Below, in pieces: positions 1-8,040 of a stretch of DNA of 64,000 nucleotides. Both the position numbers and the translations under genes were made by a program. This DNA is from Dickeya dianthicola NCPPB 453 (GTDB lineage: Bacteria; Pseudomonadota; Gammaproteobacteria; Enterobacterales; Enterobacteriaceae), in the NCBI RefSeq assembly GCF_000365305.1, contig NZ_CM001841.1, positions 3,896,934 to 3,960,933 of the forward strand, in the 5' to 3' direction. Position 1 is the stretch's first letter. Each line of letters opens with the position of its first letter. The notes beneath the pieces are model-generated. The model was not told the origin of the DNA. It saw only the letters and a list, made by a program, of their open reading frames with translations, and made no database searches.

Positions 1-1
1 G

Positions 2-1054
2 ATCCTGTATCTGGGCGGCGGCATCATCAGCGCCGGCGCGCATCAGCAGGCTATCGAACTGGCGGAACGCGCCGGGCTGCCCACCACCATGACGCTGATG
101 GCGCTGGGCGCCATGCCGGTGGATCACCCGCTGTCGCTTGGTATGCTCGGCATGCACGCCGCCCGCTACACCAATATGATCCTGCAGCAGTCGGATTTGT
201 TGATCGTGCTGGGCGCCCGCTTTGACGATCGCGCCATCGGTAAAGCGGAAGAATTCTGCCCGGATGCCCGCGTTGTCCATATCGATATCGATCCGGCCGA
301 ATTCGGCAAGATCCGCCAGCCGCACGTGGCGCTGCACGCCGATGTGGCGCAAGCGCTGGACCAGTTGTTGCCGCTGGTAGACCGTCAGCCGCGCGCCGAG
401 TGGCTCGCACAGGTTCGCACCCTGCAACGCGATTTCCCGTTCAGCATGCCGAACGTTGACGATCCGCTCAGCCATTACGGGTTGATCCGCGCGGTGGCCG
501 AACAACTGGACGATCAGGCCATCATTACCACCGACGTAGGTCAGCACCAGATGTGGGTGGCGCAGGCGTATCCGCTGCGGCGTTCGCGCCAGTGGCTGAC
601 CTCCGGCGGTTTCGGCACGATGGGTTTTGGCGTGCCCGCCGCTATCGGCGCCGCGCTGGCGGAGCCGCAGCGCACCGTGGTCTGTTTTTCCGGCGACGGC
701 AGCCTGATGATGAACATTCAGGAAATGGCCACCGCCGTGGAAGAGAACCTGAACGTAAAAATCGTACTGATGAATAACCAGTCGCTGGGGCTGGTACACC
801 AGCAGCAGGAACTGTTCTACCAGCAAAACTTTGTGGCGTCCGACTACCGCTACCAGACCAACTTTCTGGCTATTGCCGCCGGCTTCGGTTTCGCCACTTG
901 CGATCTGAACGCCGCTGAAAACCCGCAAGCCGCCCTGCGCGACGCGCTGCAACGACCCGGCCCGACGTTGATCCACGCCGCTATCGATATCAACGAAAAA
1001 GTATTCCCGATGGTACCGCCGGGTGCCGCCAACATTGAGATGATTGGAGATTAA
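2..1054 (+). CDS. ilvB: Acetolactate synthase I large subunit IlvB, 3' part
   Basis: This is the C-terminal 350 residues of the catalytic subunit of acetohydroxyacid synthase, which condenses pyruvate with pyruvate or 2-oxobutyrate in branched-chain amino acid synthesis. The reading frame is open from base 2, so the start lies left of the window; the E. coli protein is about 562 residues. The thiamine diphosphate motif is visible as GDGSLMMN followed about 25 residues later by NN. The small-subunit gene follows after 3 bases, and its short IlvN type is why I call this ilvB rather than ilvI or ilvG. The assignment to the enzyme family is certain; the isozyme call rests mainly on the partner. 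Confidence 0.93.
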   Translation: MLYLGGGIISAGAHQQAIELAERAGLPTTMTLMALGAMPVDHPLSLGMLGMHAARYTNMILQQSDLLIVLGARFDDRAIGKAEEFCPDARVVHIDIDPAEFGKIRQPHVALHADVAQALDQLLPLVDRQPRAEWLAQVRTLQRDFPFSMPNVDDPLSHYGLIRAVAEQLDDQAIITTDVGQHQMWVAQAYPLRRSRQWLTSGGFGTMGFGVPAAIGAALAEPQRTVVCFSGDGSLMMNIQEMATAVEENLNVKIVLMNNQSLGLVHQQQELFYQQNFVASDYRYQTNFLAIAAGFGFATCDLNAAENPQAALRDALQRPGPTLIHAAIDINEKVFPMVPPGAANIEMIGD

Positions 1055-1057
1055 ATC

Positions 1058-1351
1058 ATGCAGACCCCATCCATTACCGCACAGGTCACGCTGGAACTCT
1101 CGGTACGCAACCACCCAGGCGTGATGTCGCACGTATGCGGGCTGTTCGCCCGCCGCGCGTTCAACGTCGAAGGCATCATGTGTATGCCGCTGCCGGGCAA
1201 CGAGCAAAGCCGCATCTGGCTATTAGTGAAAGACGATCAACGCCTGCCGCAGATGATCAGTCAGGTGGAAAAGCTGGAAGACGTGTTGCAGGTGACCCGC
1301 CACGGCGAAGAGATGCGTATCTTTGATCAGGTAGCGGAGTTTTACCGCTAA
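1058..1351 (+). CDS. ilvN: Acetolactate synthase I small (regulatory) subunit IlvN
   Basis: A 97-residue protein close in length to E. coli IlvN (96). It carries a single ACT domain starting at the stretch [20 protein letters not shown], the fold that binds valine for feedback control of the large subunit. The start is 3 bases after the ilvB stop, with GGAG 10 bases upstream, so the two are translated together. IlvH-type subunits are about 160 residues, which excludes ilvH. The regulatory leader of this operon is outside the window. Confidence 0.95.
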   Translation: MQTPSITAQVTLELSVRNHPGVMSHVCGLFARRAFNVEGIMCMPLPGNEQSRIWLLVKDDQRLPQMISQVEKLEDVLQVTRHGEEMRIFDQVAEFYR

Positions 1352-1356
1352 CCTCA

Positions 1357-1387
1357 GGCGCGATACCGGGCAAACCGGTATCGCGCC
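1357..1387. terminator. Strong inverted repeat after ilvN
   Basis: A perfect 13-base-pair stem (arms 1357-1369 and 1375-1387) with a 5-base loop sits between the ilvN stop and the end of the convergent yabI gene. There is no long T run on either strand, so it may be a weak bidirectional terminator or an mRNA-stabilising hairpin. Confidence 0.6.
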
Positions 1388-1394
1388 GGCTCAT

Positions 1395-2162
1395 TTATCC
1401 ATGCAAAATCTGCCACAACAGGCGACGGTACACCGGCATCAACGGATGCTGCCACAACTGCCACAGACTAACCGCGGCGATAACCGACGCCAGCGGCGCC
1501 AGCCAGCGCAGACGCGAAGCCGTCAACCAGCCGGTTGATGCGGCATCTTCCCCACGAGGGACACGCCACCAACGCCACAGCAACCAACCCGCCCCCCACA
1601 GCAAGATAGCCGTGCTCAACAGCAGCCATTTAAAACTGCCGCTGTCGGCCTGTTTGGGGATATCGATCGCCACGCCGGCCAGAATGCCGGGCATCAGGTA
1701 CACCGGCGGCCAGGTAAGGCAGCCGATGATATTCGGCAACGCAAAGCGCCGGGGTAACAGCTCCAGCATCCCCGCCACCATTGGGATCAGCGGACGGGTC
1801 GGACCAAAAAACCGACCGATCAGAATCGTTGCCATACTGTGCTGATGCAGCATTTTTTCGGTGCGATACAGGTAAGCACGGTGCTTTTGCAGGAACGACC
1901 AGTTATGCAGCCGGTCCTTGAAACGCCAACCGATGAAATAGGAAATCCAGTCTCCCAGCAGGCAACCGATAATGCCCATGCCCCAGGCCGGGTACAGCCC
2001 CATATTGCCGCTGCCGATCAACGCCCCCAGCGACGCCATCATCAGCGTGCCCGGCAACAGCAGCCCCACCAACGCCAGCGACTCCAGAAACGCCACCAGC
2101 AGTACCGCCGTCAACGAATACGCTAACGATTGAGTGATCAGATGCTCCAGCCAGGCTTCCAT
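1395..2162 (-). CDS. yabI: DedA-family membrane protein YabI
   Basis: A 255-residue integral membrane protein that aligns along its length with E. coli YabI (254 residues) of the DedA (SNARE-associated/VTT) family. These inner-membrane proteins are implicated in lipid scrambling and membrane homeostasis; the substrate of YabI is not firmly known. The family signature is visible in the first half: FLESLALVGLLLPG, then GDWISYFIGWRF, then GRFFGPTRPLIPMVAG. Two further hydrophobic segments lie in the C-terminal half. In E. coli the neighbours are thi transport genes on one side and the ara operon on the other. Here ilvN is convergent downstream and an accessory cassette lies upstream. Confidence 0.92.
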   Translation of the reverse strand: MEAWLEHLITQSLAYSLTAVLLVAFLESLALVGLLLPGTLMMASLGALIGSGNMGLYPAWGMGIIGCLLGDWISYFIGWRFKDRLHNWSFLQKHRAYLYRTEKMLHQHSMATILIGRFFGPTRPLIPMVAGMLELLPRRFALPNIIGCLTWPPVYLMPGILAGVAIDIPKQADSGSFKWLLLSTAILLWGAGWLLWRWWRVPRGEDAASTGWLTASRLRWLAPLASVIAAVSLWQLWQHPLMPVYRRLLWQILHG

Positions 2163-2355
2163 AAACCTCTACATTATTTCTGCTTTTTTATGAACAAAGA
2201 TAACGGGATGATAGCAGGAAACGGCAGGGGTATGGCAGGAAGGAGTAAAAGTGCGTCTGGCAGGGTGCTAACCATCGCCGACGCGCCGCTGCCTTGAAGC
2301 GGCATTATTTTGTTGTTATAAAAGCATCACTTTAAGAAAATAAATGGATTGATTC

Positions 2356-3207
2356 ATGGAAGAAGCCAGGATTGCTTTTCCTGTTGGCAAAGGGCAAGTC
2401 AACAGGGTTGAAGACGTAAAAACCGTTCAACAATTACTGAATAGCCGGTCAAACGGACCACTGAGCGTTGATGGTATTGTCGGCATCAGAACACAAACCG
2501 CGATTACTCAATTTCAACGCCAGATAGTAGGAATGGGTACGCCTGACGGTATTGTCTCCCCGAACGGACCTACACTGAGAAAATTAAATCATCTTCACAC
2601 CCGACGCCCGGCAACCTCTCAGCCATCATTTTCTGCCAATTCCGGCGACAGTGTTTCCGAAGAGCTCTACCTGAATGCCGCCAGAGAACTGAACTGCGAA
2701 ATAGCGGCGATTAAAGCGGTTGTTATGACTGAAACCGCGCTAAATAGCGCGTTTCTCAGTCCGGGAAAACCCAAGATACTTTATGAACGACACTACTTTC
2801 GTCGTCTGACACAAGGTAGATACGACCGGTCACATCCGGATATATCGGGTTCTCGTTATACATCCTATGGCTTAGAAAGCCAACAATATGAACGACTTGA
2901 AACAGCAATGATACTGGATAGACGAGCAGCGTGGATGTCAGCCTCATGGGGGGCATTCCAGATTATGGGGGAGAATTATAGAACCGCAGGCTTTGATGAT
3001 ATCGAAAGTTTCGTTTCTGCAATGAGAAGTATTGACGGTCAGGTGTTCGCTTTCATTAATCATGTAAAAAATACCCCTATTCTACTTTCTGCATTAAGGC
3101 ATAAAGACTGGGTAAAATTTGCACGATCTTATAATGGTGTGTCCTACGCAGAAAAGCACTACGATGTTAAAATAGCAAATAATTATCAAAGATTAACTAA
3201 TAGGTAA
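2356..3207 (+). CDS. Peptidoglycan-binding N-acetylmuramidase, probable type VI secretion effector
   Basis: A 283-residue protein with two parts. Residues about 16-78 look like a peptidoglycan-binding type 1 domain (VQQLLN, VDGIVGIRTQTAITQFQ, DGIVSPNGPTLRKL). Residues about 103-280 match the N-acetylmuramidase family found in phage endolysins and secreted toxins (Pfam Muramidase, formerly DUF3380). Hallmarks are the acidic motif around Glu126 in AVVMTETA, then KPKILYERHYF, the segment AAWMSASWGAFQIMGENY, and ARSYNG near the end. Glu126 is the likely catalytic acid. There is no signal peptide or membrane segment, so the protein needs another route to reach peptidoglycan. Six bases downstream begins the first of two exported proteins, and an hcp gene is convergent. 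I infer a type VI cargo effector with immunity genes. A stray endolysin is the alternative, but no holin or spanin is nearby. The ribosome binding site is weak. Confidence 0.78.
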   Translation: MEEARIAFPVGKGQVNRVEDVKTVQQLLNSRSNGPLSVDGIVGIRTQTAITQFQRQIVGMGTPDGIVSPNGPTLRKLNHLHTRRPATSQPSFSANSGDSVSEELYLNAARELNCEIAAIKAVVMTETALNSAFLSPGKPKILYERHYFRRLTQGRYDRSHPDISGSRYTSYGLESQQYERLETAMILDRRAAWMSASWGAFQIMGENYRTAGFDDIESFVSAMRSIDGQVFAFINHVKNTPILLSALRHKDWVKFARSYNGVSYAEKHYDVKIANNYQRLTNR

Positions 3208-3213
3208 TATTAT

Positions 3214-3780
3214 ATGAAGAAAATAGCATTAGCTTCACTATTAATGACACTACTGGTTTCGTTCCATTCGAATGCAACTATTAATTTAATAAGAAATGAA
3301 GATAAAACTTTATCAAGTGAAATAATAAAAGAAGGAAATAGCAAGGGAATTATTGAGATAAGCATTCAAGACAATCAACAGTTTGATATTACTGATGATG
3401 GAAAATACATCGGAACAATAATACCTGCAAAAGGGTTTCATAATAATTATGATCCATTATGCTTTATTGGCTGGTCAACTGATAAAAAAACAATATCAAA
3501 AATTATCCCATCAATAGGGCAAGGGTATTTTGAGCTTTCCCTCTGTTCAAAACTTGATGCAATAGGAAAAATAGAGGAAAAAGGAAGAGCCTTTATTGGT
3601 TTTGTATACACTGTAGGGTTGAGAGACAGGTATGCTCAAAACTACTTTCTCATCGAACTGAATAAAGAAAAAACAACTATAGAAGATAAAAGTCAACTTA
3701 TTGAAAAATTTCAAAATGACTCAGAAAAAAAGAGTATAGCCGATCTCAGAAGAGATATAAAGAAAATCGATGAGAAATAG
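3214..3780 (+). CDS. Exported protein, putative immunity protein to the muramidase (single module)
   Basis: I do not recognise a named family. The 188-residue product starts with a clear Sec signal peptide (MKKIALASLLMTLLVS, likely cleaved after HSNA), so the mature protein should be periplasmic. No lipobox cysteine is present. The mature part has a module from about residue 60 to 118: FDITDDGKYIGT, then PLCFIGWS, and a second cysteine in SLCSKLDAIGK. A tail containing GRAFIGFVYTVGLRDR follows. The two module cysteines could form a disulfide. It starts 6 bases after the muramidase stop, is strongly AT-rich, and has a larger paralogue next door. Export plus position behind an unexported wall hydrolase fits immunity, which is inference. 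Binding to the muramidase is unproven. Confidence 0.65.
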   Translation: MKKIALASLLMTLLVSFHSNATINLIRNEDKTLSSEIIKEGNSKGIIEISIQDNQQFDITDDGKYIGTIIPAKGFHNNYDPLCFIGWSTDKKTISKIIPSIGQGYFELSLCSKLDAIGKIEEKGRAFIGFVYTVGLRDRYAQNYFLIELNKEKTTIEDKSQLIEKFQNDSEKKSIADLRRDIKKIDEK

Positions 3781-3781
3781 C

Positions 3782-4549
3782 ATGAAGAAATTACTGGTGA
3801 TAATAGCATTGTCGATGTCACTGCAAGTACATGCATCGATTACGTTAAGACAGACTGATAGCAGTCATCTACTACTAGCGCTATCGGTAAAAACTCAATC
3901 ACTGGATGTAGAACAGATTAAAATACATAACAGTCAATCTTTTGACATTACTGAAAACGGTAAATATCTAGGAACACTAATCCCTGCCGAAGGATATTAT
4001 AAAAAATACAATCCGATGTGTTTTATTGGTTGGTCTGTAGACAAAAAAGACATTAGTAATATCGTTCAATCTATTGGCCGGGGTGATTTTGAAAACTCAA
4101 TCTGTCTAAATCTTGATACTGTTGGAAAAAAAGATCAGACTTTCAACATCAGCGAAAACGGAAAATACATAGGCACTATCGTGCCCGCAGAAGGATATTA
4201 CAACAATATTGAGCCACTCTGTTTCATTGGATGGTCTTCAGATAATAAAAACATCTCAGATATAAAAATCTCCATCGGTCGGGGATTTTTTGAAACAGTG
4301 ACCTGCCTGAGTCTCGATGCGGTAGGAAAAATTGAAGTTAAAGGAAAAACGTTCATTGGTTTTGTTTATACCGTAGCATTACGCGACAGAACATCGCAGA
4401 ACTATTTTTTACTTGAATTAGATAAAGACAGAAAAACAATAACAGACGTAAGCAATACAATTGAAAAACTACAGTTTTATTCTGAAAAGAAAAGCATCAT
4501 TGATCTTAAAAAGCACCTTGAAGAGAACCTGCAAGCTGTAAAAAGTTAA
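3782..4549 (+). CDS. Exported protein with duplicated module, putative second immunity protein
   Basis: This 255-residue product is a paralogue of the preceding protein. The chosen start gives a clean Sec signal peptide (MKKLLVIIALSMSLQ, cleaved after VHA); an in-frame ATG at 3770 would add four residues. The mature protein carries two copies of the module that its neighbour has once. Copy 1 is coded at about 3938-4138 and copy 2 at about 4139-4339. Both contain GKYxGT, CFIGWS, SIGRG and a second cysteine before LDxVGK. The common tail (KTFIGFVYTVALRDR) follows only copy 2. The start lies 2 bases after the stop of the upstream gene. Function as an immunity or wall-binding protein is inferred from context only. 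Confidence 0.65.
   Translation: MKKLLVIIALSMSLQVHASITLRQTDSSHLLLALSVKTQSLDVEQIKIHNSQSFDITENGKYLGTLIPAEGYYKKYNPMCFIGWSVDKKDISNIVQSIGRGDFENSICLNLDTVGKKDQTFNISENGKYIGTIVPAEGYYNNIEPLCFIGWSSDNKNISDIKISIGRGFFETVTCLSLDAVGKIEVKGKTFIGFVYTVALRDRTSQNYFLLELDKDRKTITDVSNTIEKLQFYSEKKSIIDLKKHLEENLQAVKS
3938..4339 (+). repeat. Tandem intragenic duplication of a 67-codon module
   Basis: Two consecutive in-frame segments of about 201 bases code for homologous modules in the second exported protein. They share ENGKYxGT, PAEGYY, CFIGWS, SIGRG and LDxVGK but have diverged at many positions. The duplication is therefore not very recent. The upstream paralogue has one copy. Confidence 0.8.
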
Positions 4550-4555
4550 ACTTAA

Positions 4556-4593
4556 TTATCTGGCACCTAATACCACACAATGATGCCAGATAA
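4556..4593. terminator. Inverted repeat between convergent putative immunity gene and hcp
   Basis: Perfect 10-base-pair arms at 4556-4565 and 4584-4593 flank an 18-base loop. The repeat starts 6 bases after the exported-protein stop and ends about 20 bases from the hcp stop. It is placed to serve as a bidirectional terminator, although T runs are short. Confidence 0.55.
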
Positions 4594-4615
4594 TAATACA
4601 GGAAGAACCCGCTAA

Positions 4616-5095
4616 TTAAAACGACTGACTTTCCCAAATACAATATGCACTGGTTCCAGCTTTGATATGTTCGCACAGCATGTTTTTATAAGTAAAAGAG
4701 ATAAATTCTTCTGGTTGATATTCGTTGTGTGTTATCGAACTGGGGTAGTGCATTCTGATATTTTTTACTTTTGCATCGGTCAATTTTATTGAGAAATATT
4801 GCTCTATCCCTCCATTTTCTGAGGTTCGGTAGAAAATGAAGGTACAGGTTAAGTATTCATTTTCATTTAACGCGCTCAGCAATAGCGGCGTCGATTTATC
4901 GATTGGTTTTCTAATTTCAACCGGCTGATATGCCACATTATCAATACGCTCAGCTGAATTATTCAACTCATAAACAAAAATTTCATTTTCATGACCTTGT
5001 TGCCATTTATTTCCCATTGAATCATACGATCCACACCCAGAAGAAATCAGCCCCTGATTTTTACCTTCTATTTTCAGATAAATGATATTGGCCAT
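4616..5095 (-). CDS. hcp: Type VI secretion tube protein Hcp
   Basis: A 159-residue protein of the Hcp family, which forms the hexameric rings of the type VI secretion tube and can carry small effectors in its lumen. The start MANIIYLKIEGKNQGLIS, the CGSYDS turn, HENEIFVYEL, a KPIDKSTPLLLSAL stretch, TCTFIFYR and the C-terminal QPEEFISFTYK are all typical of enterobacterial Hcp. The length is normal. The ATG has a good ribosome binding site (AAAGGGA). No vgrG, PAAR or tss structural gene is in the window, so this is an orphan copy that would rely on an apparatus coded elsewhere. It converges with the muramidase cassette and shares its AT-rich composition. Its C-terminus (GTSAYCIWESQSF) has a cysteine not seen in most copies I recall. 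Confidence 0.9.
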   Translation of the reverse strand: MANIIYLKIEGKNQGLISSGCGSYDSMGNKWQQGHENEIFVYELNNSAERIDNVAYQPVEIRKPIDKSTPLLLSALNENEYLTCTFIFYRTSENGGIEQYFSIKLTDAKVKNIRMHYPSSITHNEYQPEEFISFTYKNMLCEHIKAGTSAYCIWESQSF

Positions 5096-5215
5096 AAAAT
5101 TCCCTTTAATTCCATATTATGGATGATATAAAAAAGTAGTAAGGTCACTATAATAATTTAATGCTTAACCAGCAAGTAGACAGCCTGATTAGGACACGTT
5201 CTTAAACTGGACAAG

Positions 5216-5235
5216 AACTGTATATATATCCATAA
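5216..5235 (+). promoter_or_regulatory. LexA (SOS) box upstream of polB
   Basis: The 20 bases AACTGTATATATATCCATAA match the LexA consensus TACTGTATATATATACAGTA at about 16 positions, with an intact left half-site. The box lies 40 bases before the polB ATG. E. coli polB (dinA) is a classical LexA-repressed gene. Confidence 0.8.
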
Positions 5236-5274
5236 TTTATTGCATTACTCCACTTACTCATCCGACAACACGCC

Positions 5275-7647
5275 ATGACCCTTTCCCCACCGCGTCAGGG
5301 ATTTGTACTGACCCGCCACTGGCAGGACACGCCCGCCGGCGTGCTGGTCGAATGCTGGCTGGCAACCGACACCGGCCCCTGCCGGGTCAGGTTATCTCCA
5401 CAGCAGGCAGTGGCGTTTGCACCCATGCGCCATCAGGCGCAAATTAGCCGGTTATTGAGCGGGGAAAAGCACTGGCAGCTGCGACCGCTGACGCTGAAAA
5501 ACTTCCACCACGAACCACAACTTGGGCTCTACTGCCCGCAGTATCGTCAGTTGTTACGGCTGGAGAAGAAACTGCAGGAAGCGGGAATTCCGGTGTACGA
5601 GGCGGATATCCGCCCGCCGGAGCGGTTTCTGATGGAGCGGTTTATCACCGCGCCGGTCTGGTTTAGCGGCGAAGAAACCGCTGACGGGCTGATTGACAAC
5701 GTCAAACTCAAACCGGCACCTGACTACCGCCCGTCACTGAAAACCGTATCGCTGGATATCGAAACCAGCCGCCACGGCGAACTTTACTGTATCGGCCTGG
5801 AAGGCTGCGGTCAGCGTCAGGTATTTATGCTGGGGCCGGAAAACGGTAACGCCGACGATGCCGGCGACCTGACGCTGGAATATGTCGCCAGTCGCCCGCA
5901 ATTGCTGGAAAAACTCAATCAGTGGCTGCACACCCACGATCCGGATGTGATCATCGGCTGGAATCTGGTGCAGTTCGACCTGCGGGTGCTGCAACAGCAC
6001 GCCGAGCGCTATCGCATTCCGCTACGGCTCGGGCGCAACGGTCAGGAACTGGAATGGCGCGAGCACGGCTACCGGCAGGGGCATTTTTTTGCCGGCGCGC
6101 CGGGCCGGCTGATCGTCGATGGCATCGAAGCGCTGAAATCCGCCACCTGGAACTTTGCCTCGTTCAGCCTGGAATTTGTCTCCCGGGCGCTGCTGGGCGA
6201 AGGCAAGGCCAGCGACAATCCTTACCAGCGGCTGGAGGAAATCGAACAACGCTTTCAGCAGGACAAGCCCGCGCTGGCGCGCTACAACCTGAAAGACTGC
6301 GAACTGGTGACGCGCATCTTCGAGAAAACCCATCTGATGTCTTTTCTGCTGGAGCGCGCCAGCGTCACCGGATTGGCGGCGGACCGCAGCGGCGGCTCGG
6401 TGGCGGCGTTCACCCACCTTTACCTGCCGCGGATGCACCGGGCCGGGTTTGTGGCGCCCAATCTCGGCGAAGTGCCGCCGGAAGCCAGTCCCGGCGGCTA
6501 CGTGATGGATTCCCGCCCCGGCCTGTACGATTCAGTGCTGGTGCTGGACTACAAAAGTCTGTATCCCTCGATCATTCGCACGTTTTTGATTGACCCGGTT
6601 GGGCTTATCACCGGCTTGCAGCAGCCGGATGAACAGCATGCGGTAGAGGGTTTTCGCGGCGCCTGGTTTTCCCGCCGCCAGCACTGCCTGCCCGCCATCG
6701 TGGAAGGCATCTGGCATGAGCGCGACCTCGCCAAGCAGCAAAACAACCAGCCGTTGTCGCAAGCGCTGAAAATCATCATGAACGCGTTTTACGGCGTGCT
6801 GGGGTCCAGCGGTTGCCGCTTTTTCGATCCGCGTCTCGCCTCCTCCATTACCCTGCGCGGTCACGACATCATGCGTCAGACCCGCTCGCTGATCGAAGCC
6901 AAAGGTTATCAGGTGATTTACGGCGACACCGACTCTACCTTCGTTTGGCTTAAGCGCCCCCACCGCGAGGACGACGCGAACCTCATCGGTCATGAACTGG
7001 TGGCCTACATCAACGACTGGTGGCAGCAGCATCTGCACCAGCAACACGGGCTGACCAGCGCGCTGGAGATGGAGTACGAAACCCATTTTCACCGTTTTCT
7101 GATGCCCACCATCCGCGGCGCCGAACTGGGCAGCAAAAAACGCTACGCCGGCATGACCATTACCGCGCAGGGCGAACAGATGGTGTTCAAAGGGCTGGAA
7201 ACGGTGCGTTCCGACTGGACGCCGCTGGCGCAACAATTCCAGCAACAGCTTTACCAGCGCATCTTCCACCGTGAATCGTATCAGGAGTGGGTGCGGGAAT
7301 ACGTAGCGAAGACGTTGAACGGCGAGTACGACGACCTGCTGGTGTACCGCAAACGCCTGCGCCACAAACTGAGCGACTATCAGCGTAACGTGCCGCCGCA
7401 AGTCCGCGCCGCCAGAATGGCCGACGACTACAACCGCCGGCATGACCGCCCGTTGCAGTACCAGAGCGGCGGCTGGATAAGCTACGTCATCACGGTGAAC
7501 GGCCCGGAGCCGCTGGAAAATCGCCGCTCGCCGCTGGATTACAACCACTACGTAGAAAAACAGCTGCAGCCGGTGGCCGATGCTATTCTGCCTTTCATTC
7601 ACGATGATTTTGCTACACTGATTACCGGGCAGATGGGGCTATTTTAG
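5275..7647 (+). CDS. polB: DNA polymerase II
   Basis: A 790-residue family B polymerase, close to E. coli Pol II (783), used in SOS-induced lesion bypass and replication restart. The 3'-5' exonuclease domain shows [11 protein letters not shown] (about residue 160) and a later NLKDCELV. The polymerase domain shows [27 protein letters not shown] and the catalytic YGDTDSTF. The C-terminal GQMGLF is the beta-clamp binding tail. No proofreading or catalytic residue appears lost. A LexA box sits just upstream. The gene is flanked by the hcp gene (divergent) and rapA. In E. coli the side away from rapA is the ara operon. Confidence 0.98.
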   Translation: MTLSPPRQGFVLTRHWQDTPAGVLVECWLATDTGPCRVRLSPQQAVAFAPMRHQAQISRLLSGEKHWQLRPLTLKNFHHEPQLGLYCPQYRQLLRLEKKLQEAGIPVYEADIRPPERFLMERFITAPVWFSGEETADGLIDNVKLKPAPDYRPSLKTVSLDIETSRHGELYCIGLEGCGQRQVFMLGPENGNADDAGDLTLEYVASRPQLLEKLNQWLHTHDPDVIIGWNLVQFDLRVLQQHAERYRIPLRLGRNGQELEWREHGYRQGHFFAGAPGRLIVDGIEALKSATWNFASFSLEFVSRALLGEGKASDNPYQRLEEIEQRFQQDKPALARYNLKDCELVTRIFEKTHLMSFLLERASVTGLAADRSGGSVAAFTHLYLPRMHRAGFVAPNLGEVPPEASPGGYVMDSRPGLYDSVLVLDYKSLYPSIIRTFLIDPVGLITGLQQPDEQHAVEGFRGAWFSRRQHCLPAIVEGIWHERDLAKQQNNQPLSQALKIIMNAFYGVLGSSGCRFFDPRLASSITLRGHDIMRQTRSLIEAKGYQVIYGDTDSTFVWLKRPHREDDANLIGHELVAYINDWWQQHLHQQHGLTSALEMEYETHFHRFLMPTIRGAELGSKKRYAGMTITAQGEQMVFKGLETVRSDWTPLAQQFQQQLYQRIFHRESYQEWVREYVAKTLNGEYDDLLVYRKRLRHKLSDYQRNVPPQVRAARMADDYNRRHDRPLQYQSGGWISYVITVNGPEPLENRRSPLDYNHYVEKQLQPVADAILPFIHDDFATLITGQMGLF

Positions 7648-8040
7648 TCATCCGGTGGTGCCTGACAGGTGACGAACAGGCCGCCATCCAGTACCATAGC
7701 GCCCTTTCAAAAATATCAGGCGTGAGTCCACGTCTGTCTGTTAGACAACGGTCAAGTAAATATACCCTAAATAATTCGGGTTGCAGGCAGGCGGCGACGC
7801 GGCGAATCCCCGAGGGCTGACTCAAGTCAGTGACCGGGTGAGCTAAGGAAGCCAACGCACCGGCAACGTGAAGTATGATGGGTATAACCGGAATACCTGG
7901 GGCGTTCCCCACACCCGTATCACAGCTGTGCCCGACATCATCACTGTCGCGCAGGGCGGGTAAGGTATTGCCGGACGCAAGGGTCGGCGGCCCTTTGTCC
8001 AGACATTCTCCGACAACGACGAGTATCGAGCTTAGAATTT
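7648..8040. other. polB-rapA intergenic region
   Basis: No gene is seen in these 393 bases. The middle third is an ERIC-type repeat, listed separately. The last 150 bases before rapA should hold its promoter, but I cannot place it with confidence. No clear T-tailed terminator follows polB. Confidence 0.6.
7761..7886. repeat. ERIC/IRU-type intergenic repeat
   Basis: A 126-base imperfect palindrome bounded by TATACCC on the left and GGGTATA on the right. The core contains GCGAATCCCCGAGG, a short stem around GACTCAAGTCAGTGACCGGG and then GTGAGC. This matches the conserved core of enterobacterial repetitive intergenic consensus elements, as do the length (about 127) and the ending AAGTATGATGGGTATA. 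ERIC elements are non-coding, transcribed between genes and thought to be mobilised in trans. Confidence 0.88.

Noticed and set aside
2356-3207. Phage lysis module as an explanation for the muramidase
   Set aside because: No holin, spanin, tail or integrase gene is near, and the downstream partners carry signal peptides beside an hcp gene. That fits a secreted effector better.
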